From an uncultured Pedobacter sp. (lineage in GTDB: Bacteria; Bacteroidota; Bacteroidia; Sphingobacteriales; Sphingobacteriaceae), in NCBI RefSeq assembly GCF_946479715.1, contig NZ_CAMLHF010000015.1:1-43866 (forward strand): a stretch of 43,866 bases of DNA. Reading direction: 5' to 3'. The translations under genes and the position numbers were made by a program. The notes under the pieces were generated by a model, which had not been told where the DNA came from, did no database searches, and saw only the letters and a program-made list of their open reading frames with translations. Positions 1 through 7,517 of this stretch are shown one piece after another. Position 1 is the stretch's first letter; every line of letters starts with the position of its first letter.

Positions 1-2362
1 TAAATGTGGTAACCCCTGTGTAGGATTTATCCAGATTGCCATTATATCCATATGAAGCTCTGAATTTTAACACAGGTAGCCAGTTTAACTTATAAAAATC
101 TTCTCTGTCAATATTCCATAGTGCCCCTGCAGACCATAAAGGAACATATTTATGATTGGTTTTTACTCCAAAATAATTAGAACCGTCAACCCTCGCGCTT
201 CCTGATATGGTATATCTGTCATCATGAGTGTAGGCAACATTTAAATAGGAGGAACGCATTCTGTCTGTTTTTCCAAAAATCCTATAATTGGTTACAATTT
301 GACCTGACCCTACCGGGTTTAAGTCAAAATAGCTGGTTGTATCTACCGCTACAGATTTGCCTGAATTTTCATCATATCCGTAGTTAGTATTTCTATTTAA
401 GCCATGTATAGATTCTGAAATTTCATAGCCAATAATGGCAGAAATAACATTCTTATTCCAATTTTTTTCATAATTTAACTGAGTTCGTAAGTTATTGGAA
501 GTGAATTTTCCATCTGCGGTATATAGAATGTCTCCCAAGGGAATATTGTAGCCGCTAACCACACCTGAAGTTAAAATGGAATATTGATTAATTAGATGCC
601 TGGTTTTGTAAGTTTCAATATTTTTATAACTTGATAACTTACTATCTATGCGCTGATACTGATATTTAATAGCTACGCTTAGTCCTGGAATTATGTTATA
701 GGTTAAGCCCCCGTTTAAACGAAGATCATTGTCTTTTGTGACAACCGGAGATTTACCAAATTCATTTAAGGGCACATATTGCCAATCTAAAAAACCTCTG
801 TCAATTGCTTCATTTTTAAAACGGGAATTATAGTCCCGGTCAAGCACAGCATTATGGCCATTTACATCTTTAAACTGATAATAAGAAGGGGCCAATGAGG
901 TTATATCATCAAAGCCAATACTATCCGTTTTTGAATTGGATTTTACAAAATACAACCCAACTTCCAATTCAAGATTTTTAAAAGGACGGACGCTGTTTTG
1001 ACTATTTATAGTAATCCTATTATTGCTATTGTCAATAGTATTAGCATCAGCTTTATCATAGCCTGCTGAGAAATAGTGGTCTGATCGATTAGTTCCTCCG
1101 GTTAACGACACCGCGTATTGCTGGCTAACCGGCTTTCTGTACAAATACTTTAGTTTATCATTGCGAACATCTTTAGTTCTTAAAATATTTAGCTGTTCGT
1201 TAGTTTCATCAGCAGATCCGCCCATTCTTTGTTTGTTCAGGATTTGTACTACAGGAGAAACTATTGAGTAATTTTGAGGATCGTTTAATATTTCGTCATA
1301 TTTTCCATTATTGAACAGGTATGTTTCTATATCTATATAGTCAGACGAAGACAAGTAGTTTGGATTATAAGTAAGATCTGGTTTGCTGGAAATGGTAAGG
1401 TTCGAATTTACCGAAGCCCTTAATGACTGTTTATTTCTTCCCCTTTTAGTAGTAATTACAATAACCCCATTTCCAGCCCTTACTCCCCAAATAGATGCAG
1501 CTGCGGCATCTTTTAATACTGAAATTGAAGCAATATCATTAGGGTTTATAGAATTAAATTCTCCGTTAAGTGGGAAATTATCTAGAATAATAAGTGGCTG
1601 GGCATTTGCATAAATGGTACTTCGGCCACGAACCGATAAATCTAAGACGCCTTTATTTGAAATTAAAGTATTTTTATTAAATAATAAGCCACTTGTAATC
1701 CCTTCTAGTCTGGAAAATACATCGGTACTTACCCTACGGGTAAATTGCGCAGTATCTACCAGTGCAAAACTTCCTGTTGCCCTTTCTCTGGCTATTTTTT
1801 GATAACCTGTACTTATTATTTCTATTTCCTCTAAATGATCGGTATTTAAAGATAAACTGGTTTTTTTTATTTTGGTTAAAGCACTTATTTCCTTGTTTTG
1901 ATAGCCTATATAAGAAATTATCAGTGTAGCTCCGGTATCTATTTGCTTTAGTAAATATTCACCCTTTGCATTGGTAATAACAGTTTTATCTCTACCTTTT
2001 ATCCTTACACTTGCACCTTCCAGCAATTGATTCTGCTCATTTGTAACTATACCATGTACATCAATAATCGGAGAGGAATTTATGATGATCATTTTTTTTG
2101 AAATGACATAGGTAAGCGGAAGGTCTGATAGAATACGGTTCATGACCTGGGGCAAACTTACATTTTGAAAATCTGCATCGATCCGTTGATCTACGTTTAG
2201 TTTTTGCTCATTCCAGATTACCTGATAGTCAGTCTGCCTGGTTATTTCTTTAAAGACCTGAATAAGAGTGACTTTTTTCTTTACGAAATTGAGCTTTTGA
2301 GCCGTTACCGAAGTGCTGAGCAAGCACAGTATTGATAGTATGAATACTGAATTTAACTTCAT
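1..2362 (-). CDS. SusC/RagA-family TonB-linked outer membrane protein, 3'-truncated by window edge
   Basis: Reading the minus strand from the ATG at 2362-2360 gives about 787 codons with no stop before the window edge, so the C-terminal part of the barrel is missing. Visible in order are a signal peptide ending in SVTAQ, an STN (secretin/TonB short N-terminal) domain at about residues 22-95, a carboxypeptidase-like regulatory domain beginning DVHGIVTN, and a TonB plug with the SusC hallmarks LSVRGRSTIYAN, VLKDAAAASIWG and GNGVIVITTKRG, followed by barrel strands. SusC proteins form the outer-membrane channel that imports glycans or peptides with a SusD lid. The start codon shares one base with the stop of the upstream FecR gene (TAATG), so the two are probably translationally coupled. 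A SusD partner would be expected beyond the left edge. The family call is secure; the substrate is unknown. Confidence 0.93.
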   Translation of the reverse strand, partial: MKLNSVFILSILCLLSTSVTAQKLNFVKKKVTLIQVFKEITRQTDYQVIWNEQKLNVDQRIDADFQNVSLPQVMNRILSDLPLTYVISKKMIIINSSPIIDVHGIVTNEQNQLLEGASVRIKGRDKTVITNAKGEYLLKQIDTGATLIISYIGYQNKEISALTKIKKTSLSLNTDHLEEIEIISTGYQKIARERATGSFALVDTAQFTRRVSTDVFSRLEGITSGLLFNKNTLISNKGVLDLSVRGRSTIYANAQPLIILDNFPLNGEFNSINPNDIASISVLKDAAAASIWGVRAGNGVIVITTKRGRNKQSLRASVNSNLTISSKPDLTYNPNYLSSSDYIDIETYLFNNGKYDEILNDPQNYSIVSPVVQILNKQRMGGSADETNEQLNILRTKDVRNDKLKYLYRKPVSQQYAVSLTGGTNRSDHYFSAGYDKADANTIDNSNNRITINSQNSVRPFKNLELEVGLYFVKSNSKTDSIGFDDITSLAPSYYQFKDVNGHNAVLDRDYNSRFKNEAIDRGFLDWQYVPLNEFGKSPVVTKDNDLRLNGGLTYNIIPGLSVAIKYQYQRIDSKLSSYKNIETYKTRHLINQYSILTSGVVSGYNIPLGDILYTADGKFTSNNLRTQLNYEKNWNKNVISAIIGYEISESIHGLNRNTNYGYDENSGKSVAVDTTSYFDLNPVGSGQIVTNYRIFGKTDRMRSSYLNVAYTHDDRYTISGSARVDGSNYFGVKTNHKYVPLWSAGALWNIDREDFYKLNWLPVLKFRASYGYNGNLDKSYTGVTTF

Positions 2363-3639
2363 TATTTAGTTATAATAACTTTTTTGCCTTGTATTTTAAA
2401 GTGTACATCGCTGGCAAGTTCAAGCGTTGTTAGTATAGTAGAAATCTGTTCGGATCTGGTAAATGAGCCTCCCAAAATTTCTTTGCCTATCTGATTGTTT
2501 TGATACACGATTTCAACATCATACCATCTGGCAACTTTACGCATGATACTTTCCAAAGACTCATTTCGGAATGCGAATTTGCCATCTTTCCAGGCAATAA
2601 CATCACTGGCATCAACTTGCTTAACCTCTATAGGCTTGTTATGGGTAAACGTGGATTGTTGGCCAGGTTTGAGCACTATGTCATCTCGAGTGTTCCCGTC
2701 ATCCTGACGTAGGTCAGGGTCTCGCACCAGCTTGGCGGATTTGCTAGTGCGAGATGCTGAGATAAACTTAGCATGACGAACGGCAACTGAGCCTTCTAAA
2801 AGAGTAGTCTTTATGCTACCTTCATCAGCATAATTGCTAATGTTGAAATGTGTACCTAACACCTCTATCAGCTGTTCACTTGATATTACTATGAATGGTT
2901 GTTTTTTATTTTTAGCCACCTCAAAATAAGCCTCACCACTTAATTCAATCTTACGCTGAGGTGTGCCGGCAAAATTTGACGGAAACTTTAAAGTGGAGGC
3001 TGCGTTTAACCAAACCCTTGTGCCATCTGGTAATGTGATTTGGTATTGCCCGCCACGAGGGGTACTTACTGCTACGTTATTCTGACGCAGGTCAGAATCC
3101 AGGGCCTTATTTTCGATCTTACCAGTCCGAGATCCTGAAGCAAGTTCAGCATGACGACCGACTGATGAACCATCGTTATAAGTAATTTTATCCGACGCTA
3201 TTACTACTCCTGTTTTTGCTTCGCTTAAGCGTATAACTTTGCCATTGGCAAAAGTTAATGTTGCCTTGTTTGAGCCTGGAAGAATAACGTTTTTAGCAAG
3301 TGGAGTACCAACGTTGTTCTGGAAAGAACCATGTTGTTTGCTATGGGGATTGTTAAAAAACATCCAGACTAGCCCACAAATTGCAAAAGCTATTACTGCT
3401 ACACGAATGAATACATCTGATAACTTTTTGGGTTTACTGCTCTGTTCTCTAATTCTCATGAGCGCAGTTCCTAAATCAAAATTTAATTTATGGAAGTATA
3501 TGTTCTTTCCATTTTCCAGATGATTTAAAAAATCAGTGATTTCCTCTTTAGAAATATCAGCAATAAAGCGATTATCCTCGTAAACAGGCAAAGTATCTAC
3601 ATTGTTTTCACGCAGAATAGATAGCGCCTCAAAAACCAA
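2362..3639 (-). CDS. FecR-family protein with CBS-like N-terminus and two in-frame palindromic insertions
   Basis: About 425 codons from a TTG at 3639. The reading frame is open back to a TAG at 3711-3709, and no ATG occurs in frame before codon 61, so the true start is uncertain. Residues 1-40 (VFEALSILRENNVDTLPVYE and on) look like a CBS repeat rather than the usual FecR anti-sigma segment. A membrane helix follows at about 75-95, then a FecR sensor domain (STPRGGQYQITLPDGTRVWL, ELSGEAYFEVAKN, IEVLGTHFNI) and a C-terminal DUF4974 domain. Two stretches starting RHA and ending DLRQ are translated palindromic repeats absent from the paralogue at 19197-20411. FecR proteins are inner-membrane regulators relaying receptor signals to ECF sigma factors, but no sigma gene is adjacent here. 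The gene is coupled to the downstream SusC gene. It may be a novel fusion or a decaying gene; the frame is intact. Confidence 0.85.
   Translation of the reverse strand: MVFEALSILRENNVDTLPVYEDNRFIADISKEEITDFLNHLENGKNIYFHKLNFDLGTALMRIREQSSKPKKLSDVFIRVAVIAFAICGLVWMFFNNPHSKQHGSFQNNVGTPLAKNVILPGSNKATLTFANGKVIRLSEAKTGVVIASDKITYNDGSSVGRHAELASGSRTGKIENKALDSDLRQNNVAVSTPRGGQYQITLPDGTRVWLNAASTLKFPSNFAGTPQRKIELSGEAYFEVAKNKKQPFIVISSEQLIEVLGTHFNISNYADEGSIKTTLLEGSVAVRHAKFISASRTSKSAKLVRDPDLRQDDGNTRDDIVLKPGQQSTFTHNKPIEVKQVDASDVIAWKDGKFAFRNESLESIMRKVARWYDVEIVYQNNQIGKEILGGSFTRSEQISTILTTLELASDVHFKIQGKKVIITK
2697..2778. repeat. 82-bp imperfect palindromic (REP-like) element inside the FecR gene, copy 1
   Basis: The left arm 2697-2727 begins CGTCATCCTGACG and ends TCTCGCAC; the right arm 2747-2778 begins GTGCGAGATGCTGA and ends CATGACG. 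The reverse complement of the right arm matches the left arm at the outer CGTCAT and the inner TCTCGCAC, with mismatches between. It is translated on the minus strand as a peptide beginning RHAKFISASRTSK and ending DLRQDD. Compared with the FecR paralogue at 19197, the whole foreign block runs 2680-2778 (99 nt, 33 codons), because GTCATCTCGA at 2680-2689 is also extra. Same family, length and orientation as copy 2. Confidence 0.85.
3075..3156. repeat. 82-bp imperfect palindromic (REP-like) element inside the FecR gene, copy 2
   Basis: The left arm begins at 3075 with CGTTATTCTGACGCAGGTCAG; the right arm 3125-3156 begins GTCCGAGATCCTGAAG and ends CATGACG. Its length is 82 bp, identical to copy 1. 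It is translated in the same orientation and same frame as a peptide beginning RHAELASGSRTGK and ending DLRQNN, which shares 13 of 27 residues with the copy 1 peptide. It sits between YNDGSSVG and STPRGGQYQ, where the paralogue at 19197 has an unrelated linker of about 20 residues. Confidence 0.82.
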
Positions 3640-3871
3640 TTGTTTTGAATCTAGTTTAATAATATTCAGTTTAGTTGTGTGTCTATTTTTCTTACCCCAT
3701 AAAGCTGGCTACCAAACGGTAATAGCTCTCTTTAGGAATTAAAGAAACAAATAAAAATTCAATTAAAAGGTGAACATAACCACAGTATCTAAAGAATAAC
3801 AAAAAATGTTATTTCACGACTAAATATTAAAGATATGAGAAATATCTATCCGGAAAAATTCAGATTAAAGG

Positions 3872-4756
3872 TTAGTTACTTGTATTACTGTAATTATCAA
3901 TAAACCATTTTAATGCAGGATTTCTATTGGTTTGTTTGTAAGCTACTACAACTTCAGTATTCACAGGAATATTTTCCAATTCAATAAATGAAACTTTTAA
4001 ATATTTGTATTGTTTTTTGAGCGATAGGGGTAATATAGATACACCAAGGCCTGCTTCTACTAATTGTAATATAGAATGGACATTATTAGCTTCATGTGTA
4101 ATATCGGGTGTAAATTGCATCCGTTTGCAAATTTCAATTAGTTTATTGTTATAGTGAGGTGCAAATTCTTTATTAAAAAAAATAAAAGGGCTCTTTTTTA
4201 AAAAGTCGGCCAGTTCCTTATTTGTGCTGAATTTTTGTGCTGAAAGTGGGATAACAACTACAAAAGGGTCAAAAAATAAGGTCTTAACAATTAATTTTTC
4301 GGAAAGAATAGGTGCTCTTAAAATACCTACATCTAATTTTCCTTGCTCCAATGCTTCAATTTGAGTTACTGTTGGCAGCTCAAATAAACCTGTTTTTATA
4401 TAAGGAAATTCTTCGCGCATTGCCTTTAGAATTTCTGCCAGATAGGATTGATAGACTGAACTTATATACCCGATCTTTAAATCTCCGCTAACACTTAAAT
4501 GGATTTGACGAGCTATATTTTTACTTTCTTCCAATCTTGCAAAAATTGCATCCACTTCAGTTTTGAAATACTTTCCAGCATCAGTTAAGGCAACGCGTTT
4601 GTTGTCGCGCGTAAATAACTGCACCTCTAATTCTTCTTCCAATTCTTTAATCTGACGACTTAATGGAGGCTGAGAGATAAAAAGCCTTGTAGCGGCCTTT
4701 GTAAAATGCAATTCTTCTGCAACAGTTTTAAAATATAAAAGATGTCTGAGTTCCAT
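3872..4756 (-). CDS. LysR-family transcriptional regulator
   Basis: 294 residues from the ATG at 4756. An in-frame TTG at 4807 would add 17 residues, but MELRHLLYFKTVAEELHFT is the classic LysR start. The N-terminal winged helix-turn-helix contains AATRLFISQPPLSRQIKELE, followed by the linker and a periplasmic-binding-like effector domain (about 90-290). LysR proteins are cytoplasmic regulators that usually control a divergently transcribed neighbour. Here the methyltransferase at 4852 starts only 95 bp away in the opposite direction, so it and the following gene are the likely targets. The effector is unknown. Confidence 0.93.
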   Translation of the reverse strand: MELRHLLYFKTVAEELHFTKAATRLFISQPPLSRQIKELEEELEVQLFTRDNKRVALTDAGKYFKTEVDAIFARLEESKNIARQIHLSVSGDLKIGYISSVYQSYLAEILKAMREEFPYIKTGLFELPTVTQIEALEQGKLDVGILRAPILSEKLIVKTLFFDPFVVVIPLSAQKFSTNKELADFLKKSPFIFFNKEFAPHYNNKLIEICKRMQFTPDITHEANNVHSILQLVEAGLGVSILPLSLKKQYKYLKVSFIELENIPVNTEVVVAYKQTNRNPALKWFIDNYSNTSN

Positions 4757-4823
4757 ATTTGTAATACCTATTGAGTATAGTGAATTGATGAAATTGGTAT
4801 TTTTCAAATATGGTAAAAGGAGC

Positions 4824-4831
4824 TAAGTTTG
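4824..4831 (+). promoter_or_regulatory. Candidate Bacteroidota -7 promoter box (TAAGTTTG)
   Basis: TAAGTTTG matches the Bacteroidota -7 consensus TAnnTTTG and lies 20 bp before the ATG of the methyltransferase gene, inside the short LysR-methyltransferase divergent spacer. No convincing TTTG -33 box is present, so this is only a candidate, possibly LysR-activated. Confidence 0.35.
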
Positions 4832-4851
4832 ACAAACGAAAAATTTAAGAT

Positions 4852-5574
4852 ATGAAAACAGAGTATTTAAAAAAGGCTACGAACGACGAGATTAAGGAAA
4901 GGTTTGATAATGATGTTGAACGCTTTTCAAATCTTGAAGTGGGACAGCAAACAACCATTGATGCTCCACTTACCATGGAATTATGTACAGAGGCAGCAAA
5001 ATACATTAATCCAGATGCAAAAGAATTACTGGATATAGGTTGTGGTGCAGGTAATTATACCTTAAAAATGCTAAGCAAAATTCCTGAATTAAATTGTACA
5101 CTGAATGATTTAAGCATGCCAATGTTAGAGCGGGCAAAAGAAAGAGTATCTGCAAAAACTAATGGTAAGGTAAATGTGATACAAGATGATATGCGTAATC
5201 TTGATTTGCCTGGTAGTCATTTTGATGTGGTATTGGCTGCTGCCACATTCCATCATTTACGTACTGACGCCGACTGGGAACTTGTTTTTACTAAATTATA
5301 CATTGCACTGAAACCAGGTGGTAGTATTTGGATTTCTGACTTAATTACCCATGACTCTGAACTGATAAATAAGCTTTTTCAGGATAAGTACAGGGCATAT
5401 CTTGAAACCTTGGGGGGACCCGAATACGCACAAAAAGTATTTGATTATATTGCTTATGAGGATACACCACGTTCCTTAAGCTATCAGCTTGCGTTATTAA
5501 GTAAAGTTGGATTTAAAGAGATTGAAATACTGCATAAGAACTCGTATTTCGCAGCTTTTGGGGCAATAAAGTAA
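4852..5574 (+). CDS. Class I SAM-dependent methyltransferase
   Basis: 240 residues. The SAM-binding motif I is DIGCGAGNYT at residues 61-70; further Rossmann-fold signatures are NDLSMPMLERAKER (acidic residue after strand 2), QDDMRNLDLPGSHFDVVLAA and LKPGGSIWISDL. These place it among soluble small-molecule methyltransferases of the Methyltransf_11/25 type. The acceptor substrate cannot be told from sequence. It is divergent from a LysR gene and lies 84 bp upstream of a maleylpyruvate isomerase-like gene on the same strand, suggesting a small LysR-controlled unit. Confidence 0.9.
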   Translation: MKTEYLKKATNDEIKERFDNDVERFSNLEVGQQTTIDAPLTMELCTEAAKYINPDAKELLDIGCGAGNYTLKMLSKIPELNCTLNDLSMPMLERAKERVSAKTNGKVNVIQDDMRNLDLPGSHFDVVLAAATFHHLRTDADWELVFTKLYIALKPGGSIWISDLITHDSELINKLFQDKYRAYLETLGGPEYAQKVFDYIAYEDTPRSLSYQLALLSKVGFKEIEILHKNSYFAAFGAIK

Positions 5575-5658
5575 AGTCAATGAACAATAAATTTCTGGAA
5601 TTCATTATTTTTATATCAACTTCCGAAAGAAAATAATAATTAAAACGTTTGTTATTTT

Positions 5659-6498
5659 ATGACAACCCAGACAAAAATTCCTATTGATGTAGTTCATTTG
5701 CTACCTGTTCTTGATAAGAAATTACTTGATTTACTGAAATCACTTGAACCTGGTGATTGGCAAAAACAAACTATTGCAAAACTTTGGACAGTTAAAGATG
5801 TAGTTGCACATTTACTAGACGGCAATATTCGAGTGCTTTCTATTCTCCGTGATCATCATTTCGGGGAACATCCTGATGGAAATTCCTATCAGGATTTAGT
5901 TGATTTCCTGAATCGACTAAATGCTGACTGGGTAAAAGCTATGAAAAGAGTAAGTCCGCAAATGCTTATTTTTCTTCTTGAAATAACTGGTCAGCAATTT
6001 TGTGACTACCTTAAGTCTTTAAATCCTTTAGATAAATCGGTTTTAGCAGTTGGCTGGACCGGTGAATCGGAAAGTAAAAACTGGACAGAAATAGCGCGTC
6101 AATACACAGAAAAGTGGCTGCATCAACAGCAAATAAGAGCTGCTGTAAATAAACCAGATCTAATGACGTCTGAATTTTATTATCCTTTTATCGATATTTT
6201 TATGCTTGCTCTTCCACACACATACAGGTCAATAACTGCAGATGATGGGACAATTGTAAAGGTTACTGTTACAACGGACATTGGCAGTTCATGGTATTTG
6301 CTAAGAACAGATAATAAATGGTTATTGACGAAAAACAAAACGGAGGCACCTACAACTGAAATTATTATTGATCCTGAAACCTCGTGGAAGTTATTTTCAA
6401 AAAGCTTGAGACCAGAACAAGTGAAAGACAAAGTGAAAATTAATGGTAATCAGGAACTTGGGCTGACTGCACTGACAATGCTTTCTGTTATGGCTTAA
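5659..6498 (+). CDS. Maleylpyruvate isomerase N-terminal (MDMPI/DinB-fold) family protein
   Basis: 279 residues. The N-terminal four-helix DinB-like domain has LWTVKDVVAHLLDGNIR with His51, and EKWLHQQQIR with Glu151 and His155. This His...Glu-x3-His arrangement matches the metal-binding triad of mycothiol-dependent maleylpyruvate isomerases. The C-terminal part (about 180-279) resembles the MDMPI C-terminal domain, with ETSWKLFSKSLRPEQV. Bacteroidota do not make mycothiol as far as is known, so the thiol cofactor and reaction are open; a metal-dependent hydrolase or transferase is possible. It follows the methyltransferase on the same strand and ends 15 bp from a convergent gene. Confidence 0.82.
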   Translation: MTTQTKIPIDVVHLLPVLDKKLLDLLKSLEPGDWQKQTIAKLWTVKDVVAHLLDGNIRVLSILRDHHFGEHPDGNSYQDLVDFLNRLNADWVKAMKRVSPQMLIFLLEITGQQFCDYLKSLNPLDKSVLAVGWTGESESKNWTEIARQYTEKWLHQQQIRAAVNKPDLMTSEFYYPFIDIFMLALPHTYRSITADDGTIVKVTVTTDIGSSWYLLRTDNKWLLTKNKTEAPTTEIIIDPETSWKLFSKSLRPEQVKDKVKINGNQELGLTALTMLSVMA

Positions 6499-6513
6499 GT
6501 GCTTATTTAAGTA

Positions 6514-7158
6514 TTATATCTCAAGACAATTTTTTGGTCTATAAAAAACAGAAGTACACTTAGATATAATTACTCCGGGTGCAATTCCGGAAAACGGAAT
6601 ATGCTTAAATCCATTTTTGATTAAAAAGGAAACGCCCTCTGCATATTGATCTCTTTCTGAATCATCTAATACTACCACACCTTCTTCTGTTAAAGATTGG
6701 ATAGCCTGTTTACAGCAATTTACCCTATCCCTTCCGTCAACAATGATGACATCAAATTTCTTTCCGGTTTTAGCCGCACTCCTGCAGTAATCTCCATCGG
6801 GAACAAGATCACAAAAAATCAGATGGACATTATGGAGTTCGGAGGCTTTATTTGTTTCAAACCATATTTTATCGTGTTCAACAGAATAAACTTCTCCTGC
6901 TAAATCGGCATAAAAGAATGTCGAATTACCCGAGCCAAATTCAAATACACGCTGCTGTTTATTTAGGCGTTCTTTGATAAAATCGATGAAAGAATAGGTT
7001 ACCCATGCAATAGGTTTTCCAGTCTCGTCGATAGCGGATTTTGTTTTATATGCATCAAACCATCCTCTATCAGCAAGATAGCCTTTGAAACCCAGGGACA
7101 ATAATACCTTTAGTTTCTCGGGCTGGAATAGGGTTAATGGAGATATTTTATTTTTCAT
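6514..7158 (-). CDS. Class I SAM-dependent methyltransferase-like protein
   Basis: 214 residues from the ATG at 7158; an in-frame TTG at 7185 adds nine residues but is a weaker start. The motif VFEFGSGNSTFFYADLAGEV (about residues 71-90) is a glycine-rich SAM-binding loop, YSVEHD gives the acidic residue after strand 2, and FDVIIVDGRDR is the strand 4 acidic motif. It fits the Methyltransf_24-type enzymes often found near sugar or lipid modification genes, but nothing here identifies the substrate. It is monocistronic and convergent with the preceding gene. Confidence 0.82.
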   Translation of the reverse strand: MKNKISPLTLFQPEKLKVLLSLGFKGYLADRGWFDAYKTKSAIDETGKPIAWVTYSFIDFIKERLNKQQRVFEFGSGNSTFFYADLAGEVYSVEHDKIWFETNKASELHNVHLIFCDLVPDGDYCRSAAKTGKKFDVIIVDGRDRVNCCKQAIQSLTEEGVVVLDDSERDQYAEGVSFLIKNGFKHIPFSGIAPGVIISKCTSVFYRPKNCLEI

Positions 7159-7265
7159 AAGGGCATAGATTGCAATAGCGCGCAATATACATAAATTGTA
7201 ACGACTGCAATTATCCTTTATTACTGTATCACATTTAGAATGAGGTTCTAGTATACATGTTCAAT

Positions 7266-7517
7266 TTACGCAGGCAGAAAGATTAATGCACTTAATACCA
7301 GTATGCTGTATGAAATTATTCCTCCCAGCAGCAAATACTTGTTGGCGCGTAAAATTCCAATTACTAAGCTGATGATACAAAGAGCTGTTGCCCATAAGAT
7401 ATAGTTGTAATCTCCTTTTGCCAGTAAATAAATGAGGTGGACAAGGGCTATATTACCAGCTATTAATGCTGTGGGGATCAGTTTGTGCTGGATTAAGGAA
7501 AAAGCTTTCATATTCAT
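7266..7517 (-). CDS. Small integral membrane protein of the iron-uptake operon
   Basis: 83 residues (81 if translation begins at the second ATG, 7511). It is almost entirely hydrophobic, with probably three membrane helices (about 12-33, 37-56 and 61-82). No enzymatic motif is visible. Its ATG overlaps the TGA of the PepSY gene (ATGA, 7514-7517), so it is very likely translated with it. It is the last gene of a three-gene operon with a siderophore receptor and a PepSY protein, so a helper role in iron acquisition is inferred from context only. Confidence 0.75.
   Translation of the reverse strand: MNMKAFSLIQHKLIPTALIAGNIALVHLIYLLAKGDYNYILWATALCIISLVIGILRANKYLLLGGIISYSILVLSALIFLPA

Noticed and set aside
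3796..3815. Small AATAACA/TGTTATT inverted repeat downstream of the LysR gene
   Set aside because: Only a 7-bp AT-only stem; too weak to call a terminator with confidence.
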